Source of the DNA: an uncultured Pelagibacteraceae bacterium
Lineage (GTDB): Bacteria > Pseudomonadota > Alphaproteobacteria > Pelagibacterales > Pelagibacteraceae
Reading direction: 5' to 3'
Length of the DNA: 52,147 nt
NCBI GenBank assembly: GCA_902524865.1
Contig: CABZEV010000002.1
Location: 1-52,147, forward strand
The notes beneath the pieces were generated by a model, which was not told the origin of the DNA, did not search any database, and saw only the letters and a list, made by a program, of their open reading frames with translations. How positions within the stretch are numbered: position 1 is the first letter of the stretch; each line of letters starts with the position of its first letter. Shown piece by piece: positions 19,905 to 29,462 of the stretch. A program made the position numbers and the translations under genes.

Positions 19905-20336
19905 TTTATTTTTTCAGCATTTTATTTGTACACAGCTTTTCAAATACAAGTTTTTGCTTTCGATGAAAATGCTCCATTTAATGCAAGAACTTTTCCAATT
20001 TATTTAGGTTATGCAGGTTTATTTTTTTCTGGATTAAAATTAATTCTACCAGATCCAGGCACTATTTGGGTAGACTATAAAAATCTGCAATATAAAAAAA
20101 CTTTATTACTTATAATTGTTTCTATTATATATGGAGCTACAATTTTAAAATTTGGATATTTTTTAACTACTTCTTTATTTTTATTTACTTCTTATTATTT
20201 TTTGGGTGAAAGAAGATGGACTTTAATGTTTTTTTTATCTTTTCCATTTGTTGCAGTATTTATGTATTTTATTCATGGTGTTCTTGAAATTTATTTGAGG
20301 GATCCTTTTTTACAGGCAATTGGAGTAATGGGATGA
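19866..20336 (+). CDS. TctB-like small membrane subunit, second copy
   Basis: Four TM segments, position between TctC and TctA; GTG start uncertain. Confidence 0.72.
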   Translation: MNINTTKIISLLFFIFSAFYLYTAFQIQVFAFDENAPFNARTFPIYLGYAGLFFSGLKLILPDPGTIWVDYKNLQYKKTLLLIIVSIIYGATILKFGYFLTTSLFLFTSYYFLGERRWTLMFFLSFPFVAVFMYFIHGVLEIYLRDPFLQAIGVMG

Positions 20337-21835
20337 TTGAGGGGATAATCATTGGTTTAAAAACAGCTCTTTCGTTTCAAAATATTCTTATGGTAATGAT
20401 AGGCTGTTTTTTTGGAACCATAATAGGTATGCTACCTGGGCTCGGTCCAATGACAGCTATAGCCTTAATGATACCAATTACTTATGGATTTGATCCAGCT
20501 ACTGGTTTAATTTTAATGGCAGGTGTTTACTATGGAGCCGTATTTGGAGGTTCTACATCATCAATATTATTAAATGCTCCAGGGATTCCAGGAACAGTAG
20601 CCACAGCATTTGATGGTTATCCAATGGCACAACAAGGTAAAGCTGGTAAAGCATTAGCTATTGCAGCTTGGAGTTCATTTGCAGGTGGAACTTTATCTGC
20701 AATTTATTTATTATTTTTAGCTCCAAGTTTATCAAAAGTAAGTTTATCTTTTAGATCCCCAGACTATTTTGCTTTAATGATTTTAGGATTAACTGCTATT
20801 GCAGCTTTTTCATCAAAGGGGCAATTTTTAAAAGCAATGATGATGGTAGTTCTTGGTTTAATGTTAGCATCAGTTGGTCAAGATTCTTTATCTGATATTA
20901 CGAGATTTACTTTTAATAATATGAATTTAACAGATGGTATAAGTTTTGTTCTCATCGTTATGTCAACTTTTGCAATGAGTGAGGCATTAACTATTATTCT
21001 TAAAAAAAAAGATCCAACTTCAGCAGCTAAACAAGTTTCACTAACAAAACTGGGTTCAATTAAAATCAATAAAGAGGAAAGAAGAAAGATGTACAGAACA
21101 ATTCCAAGATCTTCTATAATGGGATTTTTAATTGGTGTGTTACCAGGGGCTGGTGCAACTATTGCATCATTTTTAGCTTACGGGATGGAAAGAAATTTAG
21201 TCAAGGATGAAGAAAAAGAAAAGTTTGGTAAAGGGAGCGTTAATGGGTTATCTGCGCCAGAAACAGCAAATAATGCTGCTTGTTCAGGATCCTTTGTTCC
21301 GATGTTAACCCTGGGGATACCAGGAAGCGGAACAACTGCCGTAATGCTAGGTGCTCTTTTGGGGTTTGGAATTCAACCTGGACCAAGACTTTATATGACT
21401 AATCCAGAAATTTTCTGGTCTGTTATTATTTCTATGTACTTCGGAATGGTTATATTGTTAATACTAAATTTACCATTAATACCATACATAGCTAGAATTC
21501 TAGCAGTTCCAAAAAATTATTTAATTCCATTAATTTTATTTTTTTCGATGACAGGAATTTATGTAATGTCATTTAATAACTTTGATATTTATTTAATGAT
21601 AGGAATTGCTGTTATCGCAACATTTTTAAGGTTGTATGATTTTCCTATGCCTCCGCTTATATTAGCATTTATTCTTGGCGGTTTAATGGAAGAGAATTTA
21701 AGAAGATCATTGCTTTTGAGTAATGGTTCTTGGGAGTTCTTATGGGATAGAACTCTTACAATTTGTATTCTGGGTACAACAATTTTAATTGTTTTGTGGC
21801 ACATTTATAAAACTTTAATTAAAAATAAATCTTAA
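20333..21835 (+). CDS. TctA large permease, second copy
   Basis: GTIIGMLPGLGPMTAIALMIPITYG, YYGAVFGGSTSSILLNAPGIPGTVATAFDGYPMAQQGKAGKAL. Confidence 0.95.
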   Translation: MIEGIIIGLKTALSFQNILMVMIGCFFGTIIGMLPGLGPMTAIALMIPITYGFDPATGLILMAGVYYGAVFGGSTSSILLNAPGIPGTVATAFDGYPMAQQGKAGKALAIAAWSSFAGGTLSAIYLLFLAPSLSKVSLSFRSPDYFALMILGLTAIAAFSSKGQFLKAMMMVVLGLMLASVGQDSLSDITRFTFNNMNLTDGISFVLIVMSTFAMSEALTIILKKKDPTSAAKQVSLTKLGSIKINKEERRKMYRTIPRSSIMGFLIGVLPGAGATIASFLAYGMERNLVKDEEKEKFGKGSVNGLSAPETANNAACSGSFVPMLTLGIPGSGTTAVMLGALLGFGIQPGPRLYMTNPEIFWSVIISMYFGMVILLILNLPLIPYIARILAVPKNYLIPLILFFSMTGIYVMSFNNFDIYLMIGIAVIATFLRLYDFPMPPLILAFILGGLMEENLRRSLLLSNGSWEFLWDRTLTICILGTTILIVLWHIYKTLIKNKS

Positions 21836-22914
21836 TTTAAAATTTTCTTATATTCCTCAATCTTATTAGACCAGTAGAATTTTGAGGATAATTCTTTAGC
21901 ATTTTTACCAAAATGTAAATATTTTTTATTTTCAATCATAGAATTTAATGATGAATAAATTTCATCTAGATTATTTCCATCACATATTAATCCAGTTTTA
22001 TCATGTTTAATTGCATCTGCTGCGCCACCATCAGCTCCACCTAAAGATGGAACTCCGTATTGTGCAGCCTCTATATAAGCTATACCAAAACCTTCAATTG
22101 AGCTTTTATATTTTATTGATGGCATCACAAATATATTTGATTTTGCCACTAAAGCATTTTTAAGTTCATCAGTTATTTCTTTAAAAAACATAACTTGACC
22201 ATTTAAATTGAGTTCATTTACCAAATCTTTTAAATTTTGTTCTTCCTCTCCATAGCCAATACAAATGTAAACAATATTTGGATAAATTTGTTTTAAGTTT
22301 CTTAAAGCCATCAACACTTTTTCATGATTTTTTCTTTTATCAAATCTTGAAACTGTAATTAAACGTGGTGATTTTGTTCTAAGTAAGCTCTCAACTTTAT
22401 TTAACGATGTCTTATTTAATTCTTGGACAGGACTGACTCCTGGATTTATCACAACAACTTTTTCTTGTTCTACACCGTTTTGAATAGCTAAATTCTTTGT
22501 ATAATCAGAATTCGCTATTACTTTTTCAACACTATTTAAAACTTTGTTTGCTCTCTTATTTAAAGAGCTTCCTTTAGGGTGATTGATTTCTTTTCCGTGA
22601 ATTAAACAATACTTTTTTTTATCAGTGTCCATTAATTCTAAACTTTTCCAATGATCAGCTATAATACCTTGAACTTTACTTTCTTTTAAATATTCATTAA
22701 TTAGCTGTGCTTTTCTAATCTTTCTTAGGAATTTAATTCCACCGACTCTTTCAATTGAAAAATTTTCTTTTGTATCAAATTCTTTATGATTTTCGTAGTA
22801 ATCAGCAAAAACTTTAATCATAAAGTTTTTAGACATTTCTTTCGCTAAACCCCACATCAAACTTTGCATACCACCCACCTCAGGTGGAAAAGATCTAGTA
22901 ACAATTAAATACAT
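21832..22914 (-). CDS. Glycosyltransferase family 4
   Basis: FPPEVGGMQSLMWGLAKEM, LITVSRFDKRKNHEKVL, EGFGIAYIEAAQYGVPSLGG. Confidence 0.9.
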   Translation of the reverse strand: MYLIVTRSFPPEVGGMQSLMWGLAKEMSKNFMIKVFADYYENHKEFDTKENFSIERVGGIKFLRKIRKAQLINEYLKESKVQGIIADHWKSLELMDTDKKKYCLIHGKEINHPKGSSLNKRANKVLNSVEKVIANSDYTKNLAIQNGVEQEKVVVINPGVSPVQELNKTSLNKVESLLRTKSPRLITVSRFDKRKNHEKVLMALRNLKQIYPNIVYICIGYGEEEQNLKDLVNELNLNGQVMFFKEITDELKNALVAKSNIFVMPSIKYKSSIEGFGIAYIEAAQYGVPSLGGADGGAADAIKHDKTGLICDGNNLDEIYSSLNSMIENKKYLHFGKNAKELSSKFYWSNKIEEYKKILN

Positions 22915-23468
22915 TAACTATTTTTCCACTTAATACTACAGCCAGCACTTGGAGTTTGATTTTCAGGTCCTTTACCAGTTTCAGCAATTTGTTTCATTGC
23001 ATTAAATAAATCGCTATCACCATCTCTTACAGGAATTAAATTTTTTAATTCTCTTAATCTACCTCGATATTGAAGCTCTAAATTTTTGTTGTATCCAAAA
23101 AAATCTGGAGTACATACCGCATCATAAGTTTTGGCTATCTCTTGTGTTTCATCAACTAAATATGGAAAACTGAATTGATTTTTTTTTGCAAATTCAATCA
23201 TATTTTCAAACGAGTCTTCTGGATAATTCTCAGCATCATTGGCACAGATTGCTACAGCGTTAATTCCTAAATCTTTCAATTTTTTAGTATCCTCAGCAAT
23301 ATCTTTTGTAACTGCTTTAACATAGGGACAATGGTTGCAAATAAACATTATTAAGGTTCCATTTTCACCTTTTATATCTTCTAAAGATAAAATTTTATTA
23401 TCAGTTGATTTAAGCTTAAAGTCGTGAGCCTTTTGACCGAAATCACATATTGGAGTTTGTATTGGCAT
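22914..23468 (-). CDS. Thioredoxin-like/redoxin family protein
   Basis: FICNHCPYVKAV, thioredoxin-fold layout, VCTPDFFGYNKNLELQYRGRL. Confidence 0.85.
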   Translation of the reverse strand: MPIQTPICDFGQKAHDFKLKSTDNKILSLEDIKGENGTLIMFICNHCPYVKAVTKDIAEDTKKLKDLGINAVAICANDAENYPEDSFENMIEFAKKNQFSFPYLVDETQEIAKTYDAVCTPDFFGYNKNLELQYRGRLRELKNLIPVRDGDSDLFNAMKQIAETGKGPENQTPSAGCSIKWKNS

Positions 23469-23488
23469 AATGTAATAATATATAAATT

Positions 23489-24001
23489 ATGTTTTACGAT
23501 TTAAAAGATAAAAAACCAAAAAACTCTGGCGAGAATTGGGTAGCACCCAATGCGGTTGTGATTGGGGATGTAACTTTAGAAAAGAATACAAGTGTTTGGT
23601 TTAATGCAACTTTAAGAGGAGATATTGAAAATATTCATTTAGGAGAGGGATCAAATGTTCAAGATGGATGTGTTTTGCATACCGATCCAGGATATCCCAT
23701 TAAAGTTGGAAAAGACGTAACTGTAGGTCATATGGTTATGCTTCATGGGTGTACGATTGGAGACAACAGTTTAATTGGAATTGGCGCAGTGATTCTTAAT
23801 AACGCTAAGATTGGAAAAAATTGTATCATTGGCGCAAAAGCTTTAATTACTGAAAACAAAGAGATACCAGATAACTCTCTAGTAATTGGTTCGCCTGGTA
23901 AAGTTGTAAGGGAAGTCACTGAAGAGGAAAAGAAAGCAGTATTTGAAAATACAAAACACTATCAAGACAATTGGAAAAAATATTCTCAATCAATTTTTTA
24001 A
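23489..24001 (+). CDS. Gamma carbonic anhydrase family protein
   Basis: Left-handed beta-helix: [56 protein letters not shown]. Confidence 0.92.
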   Translation: MFYDLKDKKPKNSGENWVAPNAVVIGDVTLEKNTSVWFNATLRGDIENIHLGEGSNVQDGCVLHTDPGYPIKVGKDVTVGHMVMLHGCTIGDNSLIGIGAVILNNAKIGKNCIIGAKALITENKEIPDNSLVIGSPGKVVREVTEEEKKAVFENTKHYQDNWKKYSQSIF

Positions 24002-24009
24002 TTATTTAC

Positions 24010-25407
24010 ATGTGTTTTTTTAAGAAATTCCTTTTTACAATAATACTATCTACATTTTTTATTGCAGAGTCTTTTGCTGAGATAACTTATTTACAAATTT
24101 TAAAAGATCCGACAGATTTAAGATTAAATCTTCAGTATGCAAAAGAGCAAGAGTCTAAGGGTCGGTTTAAAGCTGTAATTGCGACTTTAGAAAGACTGAA
24201 TGCTTTGTATCCAAACAATATAGATTTAAAACTCTATTTATTATCGATTTCAATTAAAACTGATAGCACAGAAAAAACCTTGAACTTGATTAGCAAAATT
24301 CAATCTAGTGATCAAATATCTGATGAAATCAAAAAGAAAGTTGAACAAATTTTTGATGATATGAATAAGAAAAAAATAGATAAAGAAATAATCGAAAAGA
24401 AAAAAAAAAGAAAAAAAGCTCAACTGGTATCCAAAAAAAAACAACCTGATGAAAAAAGTCCTTGGACTTGGTACGTTGAGTTAAGCTATACTAACATGCT
24501 TAATTCAAATATTTCTAGTATCTCAGACTCTAAAACACAATTTTCAGGTGGAAGTGTTGTTGCGATGACAGGTGTTGAGGGTGACAATTTAACAACGTTA
24601 AAAAATGGGTGGGGGGCAATCTATCAAATAAATTCCTCATCTAATCTATCTTTATATTCCAGTCATTCAACCTCAGAACAGAATAGAGCAACATCAGATG
24701 AAAATGATACTCAAACATTTTCAGCTACATATAGCAAATTTTTAGAAAATAATACTGTAACATCAACGTTCTCGTTCACTGATTTAAATACAAGAAGAGC
24801 TGCAGATACACTTACTAGAAATATTTCACTAGATAATCGATATTTTTTTAATGATAAAATAAAATTTTTAAATGGTATAAATCTTGGAACTTCAGAGGGA
24901 AATCAAAACCCCTCAAACCGAACTAAAAGAAACAGTAATACAAGAAAAAAAGGTTTGGTATTTGGACCAGAATATTATTTTACTCCTCAACATAATTTTA
25001 AATTGAAATATGCATTAACTGGTACAGATGCTATAGCTGATTATAATTCATTGGAAGATGAAACGGTTTCTGCATCTTACGCAAAAAACTTTAAATTTGG
25101 AAATTTAGGATTAACATATTCACTTTCTGATAAAAAATATAAGGAGCCAGATAGTGTATTAATTCATCCTAATATAAGTAGAAAAGATGATAGCAAAACA
25201 ATGACTATTAGTTTCAGTGGTAACCTAAACCAATTGTTTTCATCACTAAATTTTTTCCCAGTTTCAGAAAAACTTGGCAACTTCTTAAATACAATAAGTT
25301 ATAGTACTTCATGGTCAGATACTCAGTCAGAAAGCAACCTTTTACAATACAATTATAACAAAGAATCCTTTACATTTGGATTAACAAAAAGAACTTATTT
25401 TCAATGA
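24010..25407 (+). CDS. TPR plus outer-membrane beta-barrel protein (Slam/DUF560-like)
   Basis: Likely ATG 24010; signal peptide ending FAESFAE, N-terminal TPR-like helices, Lys-rich linker, then amphipathic beta strands from WTWYVELSYTNMLNSNISS with near-terminal aromatic TKRTYFQ. Confidence 0.6.
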   Translation: MCFFKKFLFTIILSTFFIAESFAEITYLQILKDPTDLRLNLQYAKEQESKGRFKAVIATLERLNALYPNNIDLKLYLLSISIKTDSTEKTLNLISKIQSSDQISDEIKKKVEQIFDDMNKKKIDKEIIEKKKKRKKAQLVSKKKQPDEKSPWTWYVELSYTNMLNSNISSISDSKTQFSGGSVVAMTGVEGDNLTTLKNGWGAIYQINSSSNLSLYSSHSTSEQNRATSDENDTQTFSATYSKFLENNTVTSTFSFTDLNTRRAADTLTRNISLDNRYFFNDKIKFLNGINLGTSEGNQNPSNRTKRNSNTRKKGLVFGPEYYFTPQHNFKLKYALTGTDAIADYNSLEDETVSASYAKNFKFGNLGLTYSLSDKKYKEPDSVLIHPNISRKDDSKTMTISFSGNLNQLFSSLNFFPVSEKLGNFLNTISYSTSWSDTQSESNLLQYNYNKESFTFGLTKRTYFQ

Positions 25408-25435
25408 TTTATATTATGTTAAAGTATTATTTTTT

Positions 25436-28393
25436 ATGAAATTATTTTTTAAAACGTTAATAATTTTTATATTTGCCACACAATCATTTGCGTCCTCTCA
25501 ACAAATAGGAGTCATTGGCTTTGTGATCGGTAACGTTTTTAATCAAAAAGGAGAGGAATTAAAAGTAGGTGACCCAATATATTTTGGTGACACCATTAGT
25601 GCCGGTGCTGGAGCAAAATCACAACTTTTATTTATAGACGAAACAGTTATGACAATTGGCTCAGATACTAAATTAACAATTGATGATTTTATTTTCGATC
25701 CCTCAGCAAATGATGGTAAACTTTTAGCTTCAATTATAGCCGGAAGTGTAAAAATTCTTTCAGGAAAAATTAGTGAAATAAATCCAGCCAATTTAGAGGT
25801 AAAAATTCCTTCGGGTACAATTGGTTCTAGAGGAACTGAATTTAAAGCCTCAGTTGATCCATTGACCACTCAAAGTAAAATTTTACTTGTAGGACCTGGA
25901 CCAAATAATTCATTAAATTTAAGAGCAGGAGCTGTTGAGGTATCAAATGAATTAGGAACAGTTACTTTGGACCAACCATATTTATTCACTGAGTTAACAG
26001 AAAACAGAGCGCCTACAGATGCAGTGGTTATTCCTCAAGCTGAATTAAAAATTTTTCAAAAATTAGAAGTTGAGCCTGAAAGTACAATTGCTCAATTATC
26101 TGGTGACGAAACGAGTACTGATGAAGAAAATTCTGAAACAGCTGAAGATAATACTGAGGAAGAAAATGTTACAATAGTTGAAAATGATAATTTACCAGAG
26201 GATGCAACAGAGGAATTAATTTTAACTGATGAGGCTGAAATAAATTCAATAATTAAAGATGAAATTTTTACTGATGACCAAAGTGAGGGTGACTTAGTTG
26301 TTGAAACACTAGTTGCAGCATTAGCAAAAGATGATGGTGGAATTACTGCTCAAATGTTAGGAAAATCTTTCTTAAGTAGTGGAAATGATATTAGACCAGA
26401 TTTAGATTTACCTGAGGGTATGATTTTAAACTCAGAGGAAGCCAACACTTTTATAGAAGAAAAAGCAATGCAGGAAATAGAAAAAGTAATGTTAGTGAGT
26501 GCGAGAGTGAAGAATGTAGAATATGTCCCCACTAAATTTAATCAGTTAAGTGGTTTTGATGACATTAGAGTTCCAATTTTAAATGATGAAACAGGTGATG
26601 TTGTATTTCTTGATATGGGTAATATAGATTTTAAACCCCAAGTTTTACCAGCCAATTTTAATGAAGATCAACCTCAATTACTACCTAGAATACCAGAACA
26701 GTTATTTCTTAAAGGTGGTGATGAAAACGTATTTATAGACTTTGATGAAGGTCAATTTGTTGAAACAGTATTTGACCCTGAAATCGAAATACTGGATCAA
26801 AAATATCAAGCTGCCGTTAATGCAGGTGCTACTCAAGATGAAATAGAGGAAATATTTATTGAAATGGATGAAATCATGCAAAAAGCTGATGAGTCTAAGG
26901 TTACTATAAATATGAAGAGTATGGAAAATGAAATTATACCTGCAGGTTTAAATATGGATTTTTTAACTGCAGAGGAGTTTGTAAAGGAACAAGATAGTTT
27001 TTTATTTAGTACAGATGTTTATACTGAGTCTTGGGAACAGGCAGAAGAAGGAAAAGTAGCTATTTTTAAAATAGATGGTTCAGTTGATTATGTAGATCAA
27101 GAAGACGCAAATACTGCATGGGAAGAAGCTGATAAAGCTTATGAACAAGAGTTTGCCGAAGCTTTTCCTGAGATTTATCAAGCAGAAAAAAAAGCAGAAG
27201 CTTTAATGGCAAAAGCAGATGCCCAGGCAGAAGAATTGTTTTTAAATATTGATCAATTAATTCAATCAGGGGCTTCAGATGAAGAAATAGAGGAAGCATT
27301 TATAAAAGTTGATGCTGAGTTAAGTCAAGCTTATTTCGAAGTTGATGCAGCATTTGAGGAAGTAATGCTGGTTGAAATGAAAACCGATGTATTAATGATG
27401 GCAGAAGAAGCTGCAAGTTTAAAGTTCGAAGTAAATAATGCTAAAAAGACTGGTATGCTCAACGGTAAAGAATTGTCAGAAGCAGAGATAAAAGAGTTTG
27501 AAGAAGAAGTAAAATTTTTAGAATTGGCGGTTGAGGATACTAAAGAGAACTATCTAGAAGAGGTAAAATTTGTAAATCAAGTATTAGACGTTAGACAAGC
27601 CGATATGCAAGTAGAATTTGAAATTCCAGAAATAGATTTTCAATTAGCTTCATTAGACATTGAACAAAATTTACAGATACAAGAAGTACAAATTCAAGAA
27701 GAACAAGGATTGCAACAAGAATTTCAAGCAATAGAAATGTTCTATATTGAGCCAGAAGCTTTCCTTGAAGAGCCAGAACGTCAGATTGATGCTGTACAAC
27801 AACAAAATACAATTAGCGCTGGTACCACTACATATGCAGATTTAAATACAAAATCAAGTGGAACAGATACTTATAATGGATCAAGAACAAATTTAACTAT
27901 TACTTCAGCTGCAAGTAATGCATCTGTAGCAGCATCAGTTGGTACGGTTGTTGGGGGGTTTTCACCAGTGCACGTAATAGATTATTCCAACAGACAAATA
28001 AAACAACAAGTAATAATTGATGTCATGGCTTTAGGGCGAAACACAATGGGTAGAATATCTTTAATAGAGAAGACCCATAGTTATAGCGCAAGTGATACTG
28101 GAAACGTTACACCAAGTGCAGCATTTACAGTGGGACAAATGGGTCTTGGCATTGAAGTTAATTCTAGTTTGACTTCAACTGTTTCGAATGATGTTACAGC
28201 AGGATCCACATATCTTGAAAATGAAGAACTTCCAAGTTTAACAAATTATTTAATTACAGTTTCATCAGAGGCAACCAATACAACTGGTGTTGCAAATTCT
28301 ATACAAACAACCGTGACAGTCGAATCTGATGGTGGTGTAGCTGGCAACACTAATAAAGCTTCAGGCACAGACAGTGGGGCAACAAAACAATAG
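25436..28393 (+). CDS. Large acidic FecR-domain protein, 985 aa, putative exported/surface protein
   Basis: Signal peptide; FecR-like domain (IGVIGFVIGNVFNQKGEELKVGDPIYFGDTISAGAGAKSQLLFIDETVMTIGSDTKLTI); long D/E-rich region; Ser/Thr/Gly-rich beta-type C-terminus. Confidence 0.75.
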   Translation: MKLFFKTLIIFIFATQSFASSQQIGVIGFVIGNVFNQKGEELKVGDPIYFGDTISAGAGAKSQLLFIDETVMTIGSDTKLTIDDFIFDPSANDGKLLASIIAGSVKILSGKISEINPANLEVKIPSGTIGSRGTEFKASVDPLTTQSKILLVGPGPNNSLNLRAGAVEVSNELGTVTLDQPYLFTELTENRAPTDAVVIPQAELKIFQKLEVEPESTIAQLSGDETSTDEENSETAEDNTEEENVTIVENDNLPEDATEELILTDEAEINSIIKDEIFTDDQSEGDLVVETLVAALAKDDGGITAQMLGKSFLSSGNDIRPDLDLPEGMILNSEEANTFIEEKAMQEIEKVMLVSARVKNVEYVPTKFNQLSGFDDIRVPILNDETGDVVFLDMGNIDFKPQVLPANFNEDQPQLLPRIPEQLFLKGGDENVFIDFDEGQFVETVFDPEIEILDQKYQAAVNAGATQDEIEEIFIEMDEIMQKADESKVTINMKSMENEIIPAGLNMDFLTAEEFVKEQDSFLFSTDVYTESWEQAEEGKVAIFKIDGSVDYVDQEDANTAWEEADKAYEQEFAEAFPEIYQAEKKAEALMAKADAQAEELFLNIDQLIQSGASDEEIEEAFIKVDAELSQAYFEVDAAFEEVMLVEMKTDVLMMAEEAASLKFEVNNAKKTGMLNGKELSEAEIKEFEEEVKFLELAVEDTKENYLEEVKFVNQVLDVRQADMQVEFEIPEIDFQLASLDIEQNLQIQEVQIQEEQGLQQEFQAIEMFYIEPEAFLEEPERQIDAVQQQNTISAGTTTYADLNTKSSGTDTYNGSRTNLTITSAASNASVAASVGTVVGGFSPVHVIDYSNRQIKQQVIIDVMALGRNTMGRISLIEKTHSYSASDTGNVTPSAAFTVGQMGLGIEVNSSLTSTVSNDVTAGSTYLENEELPSLTNYLITVSSEATNTTGVANSIQTTVTVESDGGVAGNTNKASGTDSGATKQ

Positions 28394-28404
28394 AATCAAT
28401 ATAT

Positions 28405-28845
28405 ATGCCAACTTACACAGTCACAAATTCAAACTTTAGTTTTTCCTCAAGACAACAAAAAAAATTAGCAGAGGGTATAACCAAAGTTCATAATGTAGTA
28501 ACAGGGGCTAATACTTATTTTGCTCAAGTAATTTTTAATAAAACTAAAACAGACAATCATTTTATGGGAGGAAAGAAAGTTAAGGAGCCTTCATTATTTC
28601 TACTTGGTCAAATTAGAGCTGGACGATCAAAAGAGGTAAAAGATAAATTAATCTCAGATTTAAAAGATGTATTAGTTAAAAATTCAAAATTAGATGAAAC
28701 CCAAGTTTGGGTTTATATTAATGATCTTCCCCCATCTCAAATGATTGAATATGGTGCAGTTTTACCAGAATCTGGTAAAGAGAGCGAATGGTTTAATAAC
28801 CTATCTAGTAAATTAAAAGATAAACTTTCAAAGATTGAGAGATGA
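28405..28845 (+). CDS. Tautomerase family protein (4-oxalocrotonate tautomerase-like)
   Basis: MPTYTVTNSNFSFSSRQQKKLAEGITKVHNVVTGA, small size. Confidence 0.65.
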   Translation: MPTYTVTNSNFSFSSRQQKKLAEGITKVHNVVTGANTYFAQVIFNKTKTDNHFMGGKKVKEPSLFLLGQIRAGRSKEVKDKLISDLKDVLVKNSKLDETQVWVYINDLPPSQMIEYGAVLPESGKESEWFNNLSSKLKDKLSKIER

Positions 28846-28859
28846 AATTATACAAAAAC

Positions 28860-29459
28860 TTAAGGAACTAACCAGGTATCCTTATTATTTTCTAAATCAA
28901 ATTTAGCTCTTCGATGACCTTTGGCAGCAAGATATAACCATTCAATACATTTTATTTTACATTTTATAACCGCAAAGTTTTTGTAACCTTCCTCGCTTTG
29001 TTCCATTGTATAATCAAAATCTTCTAATTTAGATATCATACCAGATGTTGGACTTTCTGATGCAGTTCCTGGAGGACTATCAGTTAAATAACATCTTCTA
29101 CTTATATGTTGGGTTTTTTTCCAAGATTCTTCTGTTGTAAAATTTTGATTATTAACTTCACACTCAACTTTTACTCTTAATTGTATCTTTTCTTCTTTAT
29201 CGTAGAAAACTAGAGAAGCATTATTATTTTTCATAAGAATATCTACTTTTGGCGATCTTAAATCAGTATGGAATTGCAATAGATTAATCAATCTATCTGA
29301 TTTTCTAAGAACAACAATTCTACCATCAACCTCATCTTGATGAGCACAAATAAAAACGGGAATTCTAAAAGGAGAACCTCTATTTGTCACAGCATCATCC
29401 AGCATTGACCAATACTTATTTTTTATTTCCTCGAAATTTTCATAGTATGCCGGTTGCAT
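28860..29459 (-). CDS. Pyridoxamine 5'-phosphate oxidase-like FMN-binding protein
   Basis: Split-barrel pattern: VDGRIVVLRKSDR..LQFHTDLRSPKVDIL; IKCIEWLYLAAKGHRRAKFDLEN. Confidence 0.78.
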   Translation of the reverse strand: MQPAYYENFEEIKNKYWSMLDDAVTNRGSPFRIPVFICAHQDEVDGRIVVLRKSDRLINLLQFHTDLRSPKVDILMKNNNASLVFYDKEEKIQLRVKVECEVNNQNFTTEESWKKTQHISRRCYLTDSPPGTASESPTSGMISKLEDFDYTMEQSEEGYKNFAVIKCKIKCIEWLYLAAKGHRRAKFDLENNKDTWLVP

Positions 29460-29462
29460 ACA

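Noticed and set aside
23971-24009. N-terminal extension of the TPR-barrel protein given in the ORF track
   Set aside because: Overlaps the gamma-CA gene end; ATG 24010 begins a standard signal peptide.
25543-25869. 108-aa minus-strand ORF within the FecR-domain gene
   Set aside because: Antisense to the FecR domain with no recognisable domain or start context.
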